DNA from: Alteromonadaceae bacterium 2753L.S.0a.02
GTDB taxonomy: Bacteria > Pseudomonadota > Gammaproteobacteria > Pseudomonadales > Cellvibrionaceae
Direction of reading: 5' to 3'
Assembly (NCBI GenBank): GCA_007827375.1
Contig: VISH01000001.1
Span: forward strand, 1,240,001-1,304,000
Length of the DNA: 64,000 bases
Each line of letters starts with the position of its first letter. The stretch's first letter is position 1. The notes beneath the pieces are model-generated. The model was not told where the DNA came from and did no database searches. It saw nothing but the letters and a program-made list of their open reading frames with translations. The position numbers were made by a program, and so were the translations under genes. Shown here one piece after another: positions 1 to 8,885 of this stretch.

Positions 1-1
1 A

Positions 2-280
2 CCCGGTGAACCAGTATTGCCGCCGCTGTGGTTTAACTTCGACAACATAGACCTGGAGTTATCACTGCTCGCCAGTGTGCAAAACGTGCGGGTCAACAAC
101 CAAGACCGCGCCGAGTTTCTGGCTGCCACTGCCAAAGAAGCGGATTTAGCGCTCTATGGCAGCGCGGTGCAAACCGGCTTAACCCTGCGGATGTCCCTAC
201 AGCATCACAGTCAGGCAGCCATTAAGGAAGCCCCTGTTGCTGAACAAGAACCACAACAACCCGAAAACGAGGACAGCTAA
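2..280 (+). CDS. C-terminal part of an unknown protein (5' end outside window)
   Basis: The reading frame is open from the window edge (first complete codon at base 2) to a TAA at 278-280, so the only visible start, TTG at 17, is probably internal. The visible 92 residues contain no recognised domain. They carry an alternating pattern around FNFDNIDLEL and a Pro/Gln/Glu-rich tail. The stop lies one base before the ATG of the next gene, and the GAGGA ribosome site of that gene lies inside this one, so the two are very likely co-transcribed and coupled. Function unknown. Confidence 0.6.
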   Translation, partial: PGEPVLPPLWFNFDNIDLELSLLASVQNVRVNNQDRAEFLAATAKEADLALYGSAVQTGLTLRMSLQHHSQAAIKEAPVAEQEPQQPENEDS

Positions 281-281
281 C

Positions 282-1229
282 ATGGCCAACCTAACGTTGG
301 AAAACAGCATCGACAGCCGTGCCGAATACAGTGCAGTTCGAAACCTGGAAGTATTGGAGCGCTTTCAAGTGGTGGGAGAAACCAACATAATTCGCAACGA
401 TAAAGGCCAAATTGGCGTTTTTACCCCCATTACCGGTGCTGATGAAAGCGACATCGATAACAGCAATCTGGAAACCGTAGTGGCGGTGTTAAAGCGCAGT
501 GTCGCAGAGCTACAGGGCCGCAACGCCGAGCTCGAGCAGGAACTGGAAGCGCTGAAAAACCAAAACAAACGCAGCACTGATGAATTCACCAGCGCCATTT
601 CGCACACAGTCGATAGTCTGCAAAATAAACTCGCCGCAGTGAATAATCCAACCAGCCGCTTTGCCTTAAAGGACTTCAAAATTGAAGCCACAGTGGCGGT
701 GGATGTTAGTGATTTGGGAACGATTGATTACCGTTTTATCAAACCCGGCGAGCAGGTGCATCCCCATCAGGTATCTAAAGTGAATCTCGCCATTACGCCC
801 ATTCCCCGCGAAACCGCACAAGATGCCTGGACAAGAACGGATTTCACCCCCTACGACCCGGTGGAGGAAGTTCAAGGTATCGGTGAGGTTTACGGCTCGC
901 GCCTGCAGCAGGAGCACATTTACACGGTGAGCGACCTCATGCACGCCGGTAAGAGCGCCCGGTTGCAGGCCACACTGGCCAGTAAAGTGGGCGTGGAACG
1001 CAACACCATCAGTCAGTGGATTGCGAACGCGGAACTCATGAGCATCAAGAGCATCGACGGCAAAAAAGCCGAAATCCTCTGGGGTATGGGCATCGTAGGG
1101 CTGGACGCACTGGCGAGCACCGATCCGCAGAGTCTGGTGGAAGCCTGGAGTAAAATGAACACCCAAGAGCCTCTTAGCCTGGAGCAGGCCGAGGCTTGGG
1201 TGGCAACGGCGAAAGCCTATCGCGGCTAG
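282..1229 (+). CDS. Unknown protein with coiled coil and C-terminal helix-hairpin-helix region
   Basis: 315 residues from the ATG at 282. The frame extends upstream to 237, but ATG 282 has GAGGA at the right distance and begins one base after the preceding stop. About residues 70-110 are Glu/Gln/Leu-rich and look like a coiled coil (LKRSVAELQGRNAELEQELE). A middle stretch (ALKDFKIEA to AITPIPRE) looks like a small beta domain. From about residue 200 the pattern VEEVQGIGEVYGSRLQ, then YTVSDLMHAG, resembles the helix-hairpin-helix repeats of DUF4332-like proteins, and a second, similar unit follows (LWGMGIVGLDALASTDP). No signal peptide. Probably works with its upstream partner in the cytoplasm; function unknown. 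Confidence 0.75.
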   Translation: MANLTLENSIDSRAEYSAVRNLEVLERFQVVGETNIIRNDKGQIGVFTPITGADESDIDNSNLETVVAVLKRSVAELQGRNAELEQELEALKNQNKRSTDEFTSAISHTVDSLQNKLAAVNNPTSRFALKDFKIEATVAVDVSDLGTIDYRFIKPGEQVHPHQVSKVNLAITPIPRETAQDAWTRTDFTPYDPVEEVQGIGEVYGSRLQQEHIYTVSDLMHAGKSARLQATLASKVGVERNTISQWIANAELMSIKSIDGKKAEILWGMGIVGLDALASTDPQSLVEAWSKMNTQEPLSLEQAEAWVATAKAYRG

Positions 1230-1302
1230 CTTATTGGCAATTTCAAATACTGCGCGTTGCATTACAAAAATCGCACATTGGTGTGATTGATTTTTGGCGC
1301 GT

Positions 1303-1316
1303 TAGATTGCAATCTA
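1303..1316. promoter_or_regulatory. 14-bp perfect palindrome in intergenic region
   Basis: TAGATTGCAATCTA is a perfect inverted repeat in the 274-bp gap 1230-1503. It lies about 190 bp upstream of the binding-protein-like gene. It could be an operator, but no regulator is known and one short palindrome can occur by chance. The rest of the gap shows no convincing gene. Confidence 0.25.
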
Positions 1317-1503
1317 TGCACTCTGTCGCCTAAAGCTACATTTTTGACTTGGGCAGGACAATTCGGGGCTGGCAGGAGCTCTTGCGACAGATTTTACCCG
1401 GCGCTACTGCTGTGGGGGCGCGAAGCGCTTTCGCGGGAAAATTTTAGGCATAACCATGGGCAAGTCTGGTCGGTATCTGGCAGATTTTAGCCACACAATC
1501 CTG

Positions 1504-2397
1504 ATGTACTTCTGCTGGCTGTTACTGGTAGCGCTTGCTACCGGTGGTCAGGCAGAAACGCTTGATGACACACTGATTATCCGCAGCCCGCGAACTGAGC
1601 TGGCTGAGTACCAATACATTCGCTCCTATTCTGAAGAATTGCTTGCCCTGGCTCTGCGCAAAAGCGGCGATAACTTCGAGTTTCACGAGGTGGATATCAC
1701 CCTGGGTAATACCGGACGTGTTATTCGCTTTATCGAACAGGGCGAATACGATGTTCACGCTTTTCACACCACGCCATTATTAGAAAATACCCTGGAACCG
1801 GTTCGCATACCAATCTTCAAAGGCGTGGTGGGTTTGCGCATACCTTTCATTCGCGCTGAAGATCAGTCGGTTTTTGCCACTATCCACAGTCTGCCGGAAT
1901 TGAAAAATAAAGTTGCCGTTCAGGGTTTTGATTGGCCAGACCTCGCGATCTTGTCGAAAAGCGGCTTGCCGATTCGTGCGGGTGTGGACCTCGCGAATAT
2001 GCGTCACCTCCTCGCCAATGAACGCGCCGATTATTTTCCGCGCTCAGTTGTGGAAATTTGGCAGGAGGATTCGTTGTTTAATGACGATGGTTTGGTGGTC
2101 GACACCAGCCTGGCACTCTACTACCGCACCGCGTGTTATTACTTCGTAAACAAAAGCAACAAACGCCTAAAAAACGCCATTCGGCAGGGTTTGGAACTGG
2201 CTATTGCCGATGGCAGTTTCGATGAAATTTTCTATCGTTATTTCGGTGCAGCGCTGCACCGTGCAAATCTCAATGGGCGTACCTTATTGGAAATTCCCAA
2301 TGCGAATCTTAGCGAAGCAACACCCCTGGATCGTACAGAATTGTGGTATGTACCCTATAACCGTGCGGATGATCGATCGGTCATTGGTCGCTTATAA
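1504..2397 (+). CDS. Periplasmic solute-binding-protein-like (SBP_bac_3 fold) exported protein
   Basis: 297 residues if the ATG at 1504 is used. It then begins with a compact signal peptide (MYFCWLLLVALATGGQA, predicted cut before ETL). An in-frame ATG at 1456 would add 16 residues ahead of the same hydrophobic stretch; neither has a strong ribosome site. The body resembles the amino-acid-type binding fold used by many orphan sensor proteins: an N-terminal strand (DTLIIRSPR), a helix with EELLALALRKSG, and a late TACYYFVNKSNKRLKNAIRQG region followed by IADGSFDEIFYRYFG, which is typical of the C-terminal lobe. No permease or ATPase gene is adjacent, so it is more likely an orphan sensor or scavenging protein than part of an ABC importer. 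Confidence 0.75.
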   Translation: MYFCWLLLVALATGGQAETLDDTLIIRSPRTELAEYQYIRSYSEELLALALRKSGDNFEFHEVDITLGNTGRVIRFIEQGEYDVHAFHTTPLLENTLEPVRIPIFKGVVGLRIPFIRAEDQSVFATIHSLPELKNKVAVQGFDWPDLAILSKSGLPIRAGVDLANMRHLLANERADYFPRSVVEIWQEDSLFNDDGLVVDTSLALYYRTACYYFVNKSNKRLKNAIRQGLELAIADGSFDEIFYRYFGAALHRANLNGRTLLEIPNANLSEATPLDRTELWYVPYNRADDRSVIGRL

Positions 2398-2536
2398 GTT
2401 ATCGCTGACCAAGTCTTGATCGACAGTGTATGAAAAAAATGTGAAAGCTATTGATCGAATTACAGTGCCGCAAAGTGTCGGTGGGTATACTAGCGCCTGC
2501 TAACACTTATTTGTATCCCTCCTCAAGGAAGCACTG

Positions 2537-4846
2537 ATGATCACAGGACACACCTCTAAACGTTTTATTATATCAACGCTTATAACGTTAACTCTTGTAT
2601 TAACCGGCTGCGGCTGGTCTACCGAAAGCAGTGATGAAAATACTTCATCCAGTTCAAGTTCATCTTCAAGTAGCACATCCTCCAGCTCAAGCTCGGGCTC
2701 TGTGCAGTCACCGAACCTGAGCTTCCAAATCCATTTTCCTCTCGACAACGCCAATGTGGGTGGTCACGAAAGTGCAATATCTGTTCGCGGTCTTTTAAAG
2801 ACTGAGGATGACTCGCAATTACCCGATTTAAGCAATGTGCGCCTTTCAGTTTCGGGTGTGAACGCCAATCTGCAGGAAGATGGAGTGTGGACGGCAGAAG
2901 TGCCATTAAACGCTGGCGAAAACAGCGTGGGAATCTCGTTGTTGGTGGCCAATGAGACTAAAGAAACAAAAACATTAGTTGTGCATAACAGCTTTATTCC
3001 CAGTCGTTCAGCGCGAACCAGCGACGGACAAGGTAATTTTTACTATGTCGATATAGAAGGCGAAGCTGTTTTAAAGCGAACTGCAGAACAAGAAGAAATT
3101 AGCACGTTATTTACAGTAGCTGATTTTCAATCTTTAGTCGATTGCGATGCAATTGTCAGGCTGGAGCTTTCGAGAAACTTAAAATATTTGCTGAGCGTTT
3201 GTGAGAGAGATGAGCAGGAAACGACGGCGGTATTTGCAACAGATCTCGAAATTCAGGCCACGAAATTAATTGCACTAAATAGTTCGTTAGACGGCTCTGA
3301 TGTGATTCATTGGGTGGATGACAAGCATTTTATTTTCAGTGAATCCAATGAGCTTGTACATATTTTGGAAGCCGATTCCAGCAGAGCCTTGCAAATAAAT
3401 TTAACAACGCCCGACCTTGCCTATCCGATTACATCAAACGATATATTTGTTGACGATGCAATTTTATATGTGCCAGTGCGTGATAATCCAATGGGTGGTT
3501 ATTGGGCGACTTTTGATCTATCCAGTGTAATTAGTGATTGGCAAAACAATAGAACGATACAACTCGTTTATTCAGACTTAACGCTAAACGGTCTAACCGA
3601 ATTCGAATTTGTTACGGCAAACCAAGGCACTGTTTATTTTATGGAAAATTCAGGATCTAACGATATTTCGGTTGCTGATCTCGCTACGGATTCTGTTATG
3701 AACTACTCATTAGCTTTGGCCGATGGAGTGAATTGGGCTGCGGGTCTATTTCATGCTTTAGCGATCGATGAAACCGCCATAATAGTATCTAATGTTAACA
3801 GCGATGCGTCTCTGTATCGCCTAAATAGAAGCGATCTAACAGTTAGCGTTTTAGACGACCCTTTCCTCAGTAACAAACCGTTGTCGGTGACCTCCATGAC
3901 CATGGCGCCCGACGGGCAACAATTATTGATCTACAACCGAAGCAACGAAGAACTGCTGTTTCTGAATACCGAGAGTTTGGAAATTAGCGAGCGCACAGAA
4001 ATGCGTGAAGCCTTAGATATCCTGCAGGTTCCTCTTTATGGAGAGATCGCATACGACTGGGAAAACAAAATTGTTTACCGCAGATGTGTGTCAGATTGGA
4101 TAGGCAACCACTACGATAACCCGGAACCCATACTGGTTAGCTATGACCTGGAAACTGATGAAGCGGAAACACTGCTATCCGCGGCGAGTTTGTTTGATTA
4201 TTTTGGTGATGTGGATTTACGTCTTCGCATGGGTTCTCCAGTAGTGATGCCTGATGCCGACACCATTTGGTTTTCCCTGTTTGGTGTCAACGTGAGTCAA
4301 GCTCCGGTTTACAGTGGTATAAACGATAATATTTATGCGCTGAATTTGCAGAACCTGGAAATTTCACCAATTGTTGAATCGACCTATGCCGATTCCGACG
4401 AATTACTGGAACAACCCTTTCTGAGTGATTTTTACGAAGCGCTCAATGGCGTGCTACTGACCGAATGGAGTAGTGGCTATCTCCGCTTGCTCGACAGAGA
4501 CGGTACAATAACCGACCTTTATAGCCCGTTAAGCCCGTATTTCGTTACTCGCAATGCGGTTTACGACAAAAATACGCAGACCGTCTTTTTTGATGGTACG
4601 CCCGGCGTGGACAATGAGAATGGCTACACGAATCCGGAATTTGCGTTAATAGATATCCTTGAATTGGATATTGCTACCAAAGAGTCGCATATCATCGCTT
4701 CAAACAGCATTGGCCGCGGCGTGTCACTGCAATCCATGGTTTTCGAACTCGACAGGGAAAGACGGGTACTGATTTCAGTATTACACGGTAACCTGCTTAT
4801 TATTGATACCGTATCTGGCGATAGAGTTTTAAAACCCCTGCAATAA
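2537..4846 (+). CDS. Outer-surface lipoprotein with poly-Ser linker and propeller-like body
   Basis: 769 residues. The start ATG is preceded by AAGGA. The N-terminus is a lipoprotein signal (LVLTGC, lipidated Cys 25), then a serine-rich linker (about residues 35-55) of the kind seen in secreted proteins of Saccharophagus/Teredinibacter. Next comes an Ig-like domain of about 90 residues (FPLDNANVGGHESAISVRG; ENSVGISLLV). The remaining ~620 residues show repeated units ending in hydrophobic strands (for example SVTSMTMAPDGQQLLIYNR), consistent with a beta-propeller of WD40/YVTN type. No catalytic motif was recognised. It probably sits on the outer membrane and binds a partner or glycan. It is a single gene convergent with the CBM2 protein. 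Confidence 0.75.
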   Translation: MITGHTSKRFIISTLITLTLVLTGCGWSTESSDENTSSSSSSSSSSTSSSSSSGSVQSPNLSFQIHFPLDNANVGGHESAISVRGLLKTEDDSQLPDLSNVRLSVSGVNANLQEDGVWTAEVPLNAGENSVGISLLVANETKETKTLVVHNSFIPSRSARTSDGQGNFYYVDIEGEAVLKRTAEQEEISTLFTVADFQSLVDCDAIVRLELSRNLKYLLSVCERDEQETTAVFATDLEIQATKLIALNSSLDGSDVIHWVDDKHFIFSESNELVHILEADSSRALQINLTTPDLAYPITSNDIFVDDAILYVPVRDNPMGGYWATFDLSSVISDWQNNRTIQLVYSDLTLNGLTEFEFVTANQGTVYFMENSGSNDISVADLATDSVMNYSLALADGVNWAAGLFHALAIDETAIIVSNVNSDASLYRLNRSDLTVSVLDDPFLSNKPLSVTSMTMAPDGQQLLIYNRSNEELLFLNTESLEISERTEMREALDILQVPLYGEIAYDWENKIVYRRCVSDWIGNHYDNPEPILVSYDLETDEAETLLSAASLFDYFGDVDLRLRMGSPVVMPDADTIWFSLFGVNVSQAPVYSGINDNIYALNLQNLEISPIVESTYADSDELLEQPFLSDFYEALNGVLLTEWSSGYLRLLDRDGTITDLYSPLSPYFVTRNAVYDKNTQTVFFDGTPGVDNENGYTNPEFALIDILELDIATKESHIIASNSIGRGVSLQSMVFELDRERRVLISVLHGNLLIIDTVSGDRVLKPLQ

Positions 4847-4850
4847 GTAA

Positions 4851-4879
4851 AGATTGAGGGGCAGTGCGCCCCTCAATCT
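4851..4879. terminator. Bidirectional hairpin between convergent genes
   Basis: A perfect 11-bp stem (AGATTGAGGGG paired with CCCCTCAATCT) with a 7-base loop lies in the 42-bp gap between two convergent stop codons. There is no long T tract on either side, but position and symmetry fit a shared transcription terminator. Confidence 0.65.
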
Positions 4880-4888
4880 CAACACCGG

Positions 4889-7495
4889 TTATTGGAAGGT
4901 ACAGTTAGTGCTGGTTGCTGAAATACTCATGGCTTGTTGGCCAGGCTTACTCAAAATAAAACCAAAATTAAGGTTAGAGCCGGGATTTATAGTGACATTG
5001 TAATCTTTCGGTGCAGCAAGCAGACCGCTGCTGCTAACTACTGGCTCGGCATTCCAGATTTCCTGTAATTCGAAATTACCGCTTACATTAATACTGACTT
5101 GCCAGCCATTTACCGGTGACTCGTTGGGGTTGTATAAATCCACCCCCACCAAGATTCCATCGTCCCACTCGTTATAAATTTCGAGTGAGCACGCCAGATT
5201 GTGTTCGGGAACTCCGCTGCCACTGCCACTGCTGCTGGAAGAACTCGTTGAAGAGCTGCTGGACGACGCGGAACTGCTGGAGCTGCTGGAAGAGCTCGAC
5301 GAACCTGAAGAAGATGATCCAATTCCAGGGAAACCACTGCTGGAACTTGAACTACTGCTAGACATCCCCGAAGAGCTGGAGGACGATGTGCTCGATGAAG
5401 TCGTTGTTGAGGAACTGGTTGTTGAAGAACTGGTTGTTGAAGAACTGGTTGTTGAAGAACTGGTTGTTGAGGAGCTGGTGGTAGACGAGGTACTGGTCGA
5501 TGAGCCTGACGAACCACTGGATGAACTCGAAGAGCTACTAGATGATGAACTGCTGGAAGACGCCGAAAGTTTTTCGATCGCAAAAAACGCCAGTTCCGGT
5601 TGAATACCGCCGAGTACAACCGGTGAATCTGCTGCTGCCGTTGCGGTGAGCACTACTGCAGTCTTAGCGCCCGGTCTCAATAACTCGGGATCATTCAGCG
5701 CAACACTGGGCTCGAGTAAAAAGCTCTGCGCGCCCAAGTCATAATCTTCAGGCTTGAAACTTCCCAACCAAGTAGTACCACTCAACCCGTCGATATGCAT
5801 TTCGGCGTTGTCGGTAGAATAGTCTTTCAACCACACATTAACGATGCTGCCCGCTGAACCTGGGTTGATTAATTCGGCTTCCAGGTAGAGCTGATCGCCG
5901 CTGTCGTTATCGCCAAAAAAAGTGGGGTCTGAAAGCCCCACGCCAGCAAAGGCCACCCCCTGTGTAGATGCGGCTAACTCGATTTGCGGTGGGTTGGTAA
6001 TAAAGATATCGCGGCTGCCGTCACCATCGCTGTCTTTGGTCTGGGTGACCACTGTGGGGTGTAGCAACTTGGTTTTTGTATTGCGATAGGTGAACCACTG
6101 GCGGGTGGTGTGGCTGACATCCCCATCACTGAGTGTTAATTCAACCTGATGGGTACCGGTGTAAATATAGGGGCTATTAAATATTTCTCCGCTGGCGGTT
6201 TCTGAGTGCACTTCATCGGCGGCGAGCAGGCGCCAATCTGCCTGGAGGATATCCTGGAATCCAGTTGCTGTGGCGCTGAAGTTGGTGATGCGGGTATTCA
6301 ATTCAAAATCAGCAAATACCTGATTTTCAGAAATAGCAGTTATGCTATCGACACTGAAGCGCATCTGAAAACCGCTCGTTGTCGATTCGCCTGTCTCTTC
6401 ATTCGTACCCGCGTAATCATTAACACTCACCAACAATTGCGAAAACATAGGGTCAAAATTGGCAAGGTTTTGCAACTCGCTGTATTCATTCGAAGCTAAG
6501 GCAGCCCCAGTGTTATCTACCAGGGTTACCACGCCGTAGTTGCTGTGGTTGCCGCGCCCGAGCGAGCCGTGAATAAGGGTGTCAAGTTCGAAGGTGGCAG
6601 CATCGATTTCGCCGTTCTGCAAGGCGACTATGCCACCTTGAAATTGGAAAAATTCATCACCGAGTTTCACTTCCAGGCCACTGCTTTGTACTGGGAGGAA
6701 TGTGTTTGCAAAAGCATCGGCAGAAATTTCTATTCCGTCGAACCCAACCGACAAAATGGCTTCGTATTGAGTGCCTTCAGCGAATGTTGGTATTGGAAAT
6801 TGGTTTGCGCCATGTGTACTAATGTTTTCCAACTGGCCTGAAATTCGGTAATCGTAAGTGGGGGTGCGGTGAATAGGCTCGCTCAGTACTCCCAGGCGAA
6901 ACCACAAATCGACGTCGGGCATGGCTTCAGCGACAAGGGTGGAAGGAGTGTCGGCATCTGGGTTGAGCTGGTAAAAAGCCCCTTCTTGGTAGCTGTCATT
7001 GTTACTCACACTTAATTGTACCTGGGGCGACATGTACAACACCATGGTATAGCTTTCGCCTACATCTAGCGCTACGTTGCTATGTATCCAAGTGGCAGAC
7101 GTGAATACATCGCCTTGGGCAATTAAGCAGTCACCGGGGCTGATGAAACTGGGAACCGTTGAACCGCTGCAATCACTGCCGTGTGAGAAACTTACAGAAT
7201 GACCGTAAATGGATTCACCTTGGATGCCGTTTTCCTGAAAATCGGCGGTTCTGTAAAACACTACGGCACCGCCAAGATCGGCGGTGGGATCGTCGGGAAT
7301 TTTGCCGTGCAGTTCAATAAAATTTACATAGCGTTGCTGTGCGATAAATTCCTGGGCAACTGCGGGTGCTCCGCTTACAAAGGTGTAGTACGCGTCGTGT
7401 TGCAATTGCTCGGCACCATACAAAACTGCTGGCTCCGCAGATACGGAGGTAATACAACTTAGGTACAACGAAATCAAAAGTATTTTTATTTTCAT
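4889..7495 (-). CDS. Secreted protein with long Ser/Thr linker and C-terminal CBM2
   Basis: 868 residues from the ATG at 7493-7495, chosen because AAGGA precedes it and it begins directly with a signal peptide (MKIKILLISLYLSCITSVSA). The frame extends upstream to 7597, but that part does not look coding. The first ~650 residues are an uncharacterised beta-rich region. Ser/Thr linkers, partly a tandem repeat, fill about residues 650-770. The last ~100 residues are a CBM2 cellulose/chitin-binding module bounded by two Cys (CSLEIYNEWDDG, NGWQVSINVSG, NPGSNLNFGFILS, final NCTFQ). No glycoside hydrolase motif was recognised, so the N-terminal part may be a new enzyme or adhesive domain targeted to polysaccharide by the CBM. 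Confidence 0.8.
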   Translation of the reverse strand: MKIKILLISLYLSCITSVSAEPAVLYGAEQLQHDAYYTFVSGAPAVAQEFIAQQRYVNFIELHGKIPDDPTADLGGAVVFYRTADFQENGIQGESIYGHSVSFSHGSDCSGSTVPSFISPGDCLIAQGDVFTSATWIHSNVALDVGESYTMVLYMSPQVQLSVSNNDSYQEGAFYQLNPDADTPSTLVAEAMPDVDLWFRLGVLSEPIHRTPTYDYRISGQLENISTHGANQFPIPTFAEGTQYEAILSVGFDGIEISADAFANTFLPVQSSGLEVKLGDEFFQFQGGIVALQNGEIDAATFELDTLIHGSLGRGNHSNYGVVTLVDNTGAALASNEYSELQNLANFDPMFSQLLVSVNDYAGTNEETGESTTSGFQMRFSVDSITAISENQVFADFELNTRITNFSATATGFQDILQADWRLLAADEVHSETASGEIFNSPYIYTGTHQVELTLSDGDVSHTTRQWFTYRNTKTKLLHPTVVTQTKDSDGDGSRDIFITNPPQIELAASTQGVAFAGVGLSDPTFFGDNDSGDQLYLEAELINPGSAGSIVNVWLKDYSTDNAEMHIDGLSGTTWLGSFKPEDYDLGAQSFLLEPSVALNDPELLRPGAKTAVVLTATAAADSPVVLGGIQPELAFFAIEKLSASSSSSSSSSSSSSSSGSSGSSTSTSSTTSSSTTSSSTTSSSTTSSSTTSSSTTTSSSTSSSSSSGMSSSSSSSSSGFPGIGSSSSGSSSSSSSSSSSASSSSSSTSSSSSSGSGSGVPEHNLACSLEIYNEWDDGILVGVDLYNPNESPVNGWQVSINVSGNFELQEIWNAEPVVSSSGLLAAPKDYNVTINPGSNLNFGFILSKPGQQAMSISATSTNCTFQ
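5403..5477. repeat. 15-bp tandem repeat, five copies, inside a poly-Ser/Thr linker
   Basis: Five head-to-tail copies of GTTGTTGAAGAACTG occur with one or two G/A changes in the first and last copies; a sixth degenerate copy follows. In the host gene (minus strand) each copy encodes a Thr-Thr-Ser-Ser-Ser unit, so gain or loss of copies stays in frame and only changes linker length. Confidence 0.9.
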
Positions 7496-7805
7496 GATGT
7501 AGTCCTTGTACATGTATAGAAGAGTATTGGTGGGATTATTGGAGTTTTGTTCCACCAATTGCAGCTTAACCTCACGTTTATAGCGGTTAAAGGACAATGC
7601 GGTGCATCTGGTGCCAATATTTAGCGTGTAAATTAATTGGGAAAAAATGGAGAAGCCTGACAGGCCTGTGGGGTTGGGGGCTTGTTAAAATTAATGGATT
7701 AACTTAAAACAATAGCTAGCCTATTATTTCACTGGGTACGCTTGTAGATCTGAAGGGAACGTAATTTGCTGAACCTGTCACAGCAGAAATTGAAGGAATC
7801 ACATT
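7496..7805. promoter_or_regulatory. Divergent intergenic region (CBM2 gene / mscS) with a motif shared with the LPMO leader
   Basis: 310 bp between divergent genes with no credible ORF. At 7582-7609 the sequence AGCGGTTAAAGGACAAT, then GCGGTGCAT, closely matches AGCGGTTAAAGTCAAT, then GGTGGTGCAT, upstream of the LPMO gene (9343-9370). The shared block could be a binding site common to the two secreted CBM-bearing genes, although its orientation relative to the two genes differs. The mscS end carries GAAGGA before its ATG. Confidence 0.4.
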
Positions 7806-8885
7806 ATGAACTTAGCTATGCTTGATGAGTTACAACTACCGCCAGCGGTAATCATCGCAGCCACGGTGCTGCTTTCCACGATTGTGATGTATCTCATCAA
7901 ACGCTTCTTATTGGCGCGGGTTAAACGCCTGGTGGCTACAACCAGCTTGCATATCGATACGCTTTTATTGGAATCACTCCAAGCGCCGCTGAATATCCTT
8001 ATTTTGCTTGTGAATTTACTGCTGTTTGAGCGACTGTTAAATCATTTCCACATTACCAATGCTGATCTTAGTCGCTTTAGCTCCATGTCGGCACAGTTGC
8101 TTTTGGTGCTCGCCATTGTGTTATTTGTGGATCGTTTCAGTAACGGTGCATTGACGACCTACACGACCAAATCTGAGGCGCTGCGTAGCAGCAGCGGAAT
8201 TATTAAGGGCATTGTGCGGGGTCTGGTGATTGGCATTGGTGCGCTGGTGTTGCTGGGTACCTTGGGCATTTCCATCACACCCATTATTGCTTCATTGGGA
8301 ATTACCTCTCTGGCGGTGGCTTTGGCTTTACAGCCAACCCTGGAAAACTTTTTCTCAGGCGTACAATTGGTGGTGGATAAACCCATTCGAGTAGGCGACT
8401 ACATTGAGCTGGATTCCGGTGAACAGGGCTTCGTGGAAAGGATTGGCTGGCGCTCGACCTGGATAAAAATGTTACCCAACAACGTTGTCATCATGCCCAA
8501 CAGCGTATTGTCGCAATCAAAAATCATTAACTACTACTATCCACAAAAAGAGTTATCGGTACCGGTTGAGGTGGGGGTGCATTACAGCTCTGACCTGGAA
8601 CACGTTGAACGCGTTACCCTGGAAGTCGCTCGTGAAATTTTGCGGTCGCACAAATGGGGGGTACCGGATTACGAAACCTTTGTGGTTTTCCACACTTTTG
8701 ATAGTTCAAGTATTAACTTTACGGTGATGCTGCGTGCGCAGGAATATTTCAATCGCTTCTTTATAAAGTCGGAATTTATTAAGGCGCTTCATAAACGCTA
8801 TGCGAAAGAGGGTATTGTTATTCCGTATCCCATACGCGCTATTAACACTGACCAAGAAAATCCAGCATTTAGTATTAAGCAATAA
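7806..8885 (+). CDS. Small-conductance mechanosensitive channel (MscS family)
   Basis: 359 residues, ATG preceded by GAAGGA. The N-terminal third has several hydrophobic segments (from about residues 15-35, 55-75, 95-110). The pore-lining helix and conserved core follow (IKGIVRGLVIGIGALVLLG; SLGITSLAVALALQPTLEN; FFSGVQLVVDKP). The MscS beta domain then reads RVGDYIELDSGEQGFVERIG with WRSTWIKMLPNN, as expected. It opens under membrane tension to release solutes during hypo-osmotic shock. Length fits YnaI/YbdG-type subclasses with extra TM helices rather than minimal MscS. It is a single gene and the context adds nothing specific. Confidence 0.9.
   Translation: MNLAMLDELQLPPAVIIAATVLLSTIVMYLIKRFLLARVKRLVATTSLHIDTLLLESLQAPLNILILLVNLLLFERLLNHFHITNADLSRFSSMSAQLLLVLAIVLFVDRFSNGALTTYTTKSEALRSSSGIIKGIVRGLVIGIGALVLLGTLGISITPIIASLGITSLAVALALQPTLENFFSGVQLVVDKPIRVGDYIELDSGEQGFVERIGWRSTWIKMLPNNVVIMPNSVLSQSKIINYYYPQKELSVPVEVGVHYSSDLEHVERVTLEVAREILRSHKWGVPDYETFVVFHTFDSSSINFTVMLRAQEYFNRFFIKSEFIKALHKRYAKEGIVIPYPIRAINTDQENPAFSIKQ

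Noticed and set aside
1287..1490. 67-residue frame in the first intergenic region
   Set aside because: No ribosome site and no protein-like pattern; overlaps a palindrome.
5110..5619. Long open frames on both strands across the Ser/Thr linker
   Set aside because: They are by-products of the repetitive linker codons; composition is Leu/Pro/Glu-only low complexity and there is no ribosome site.
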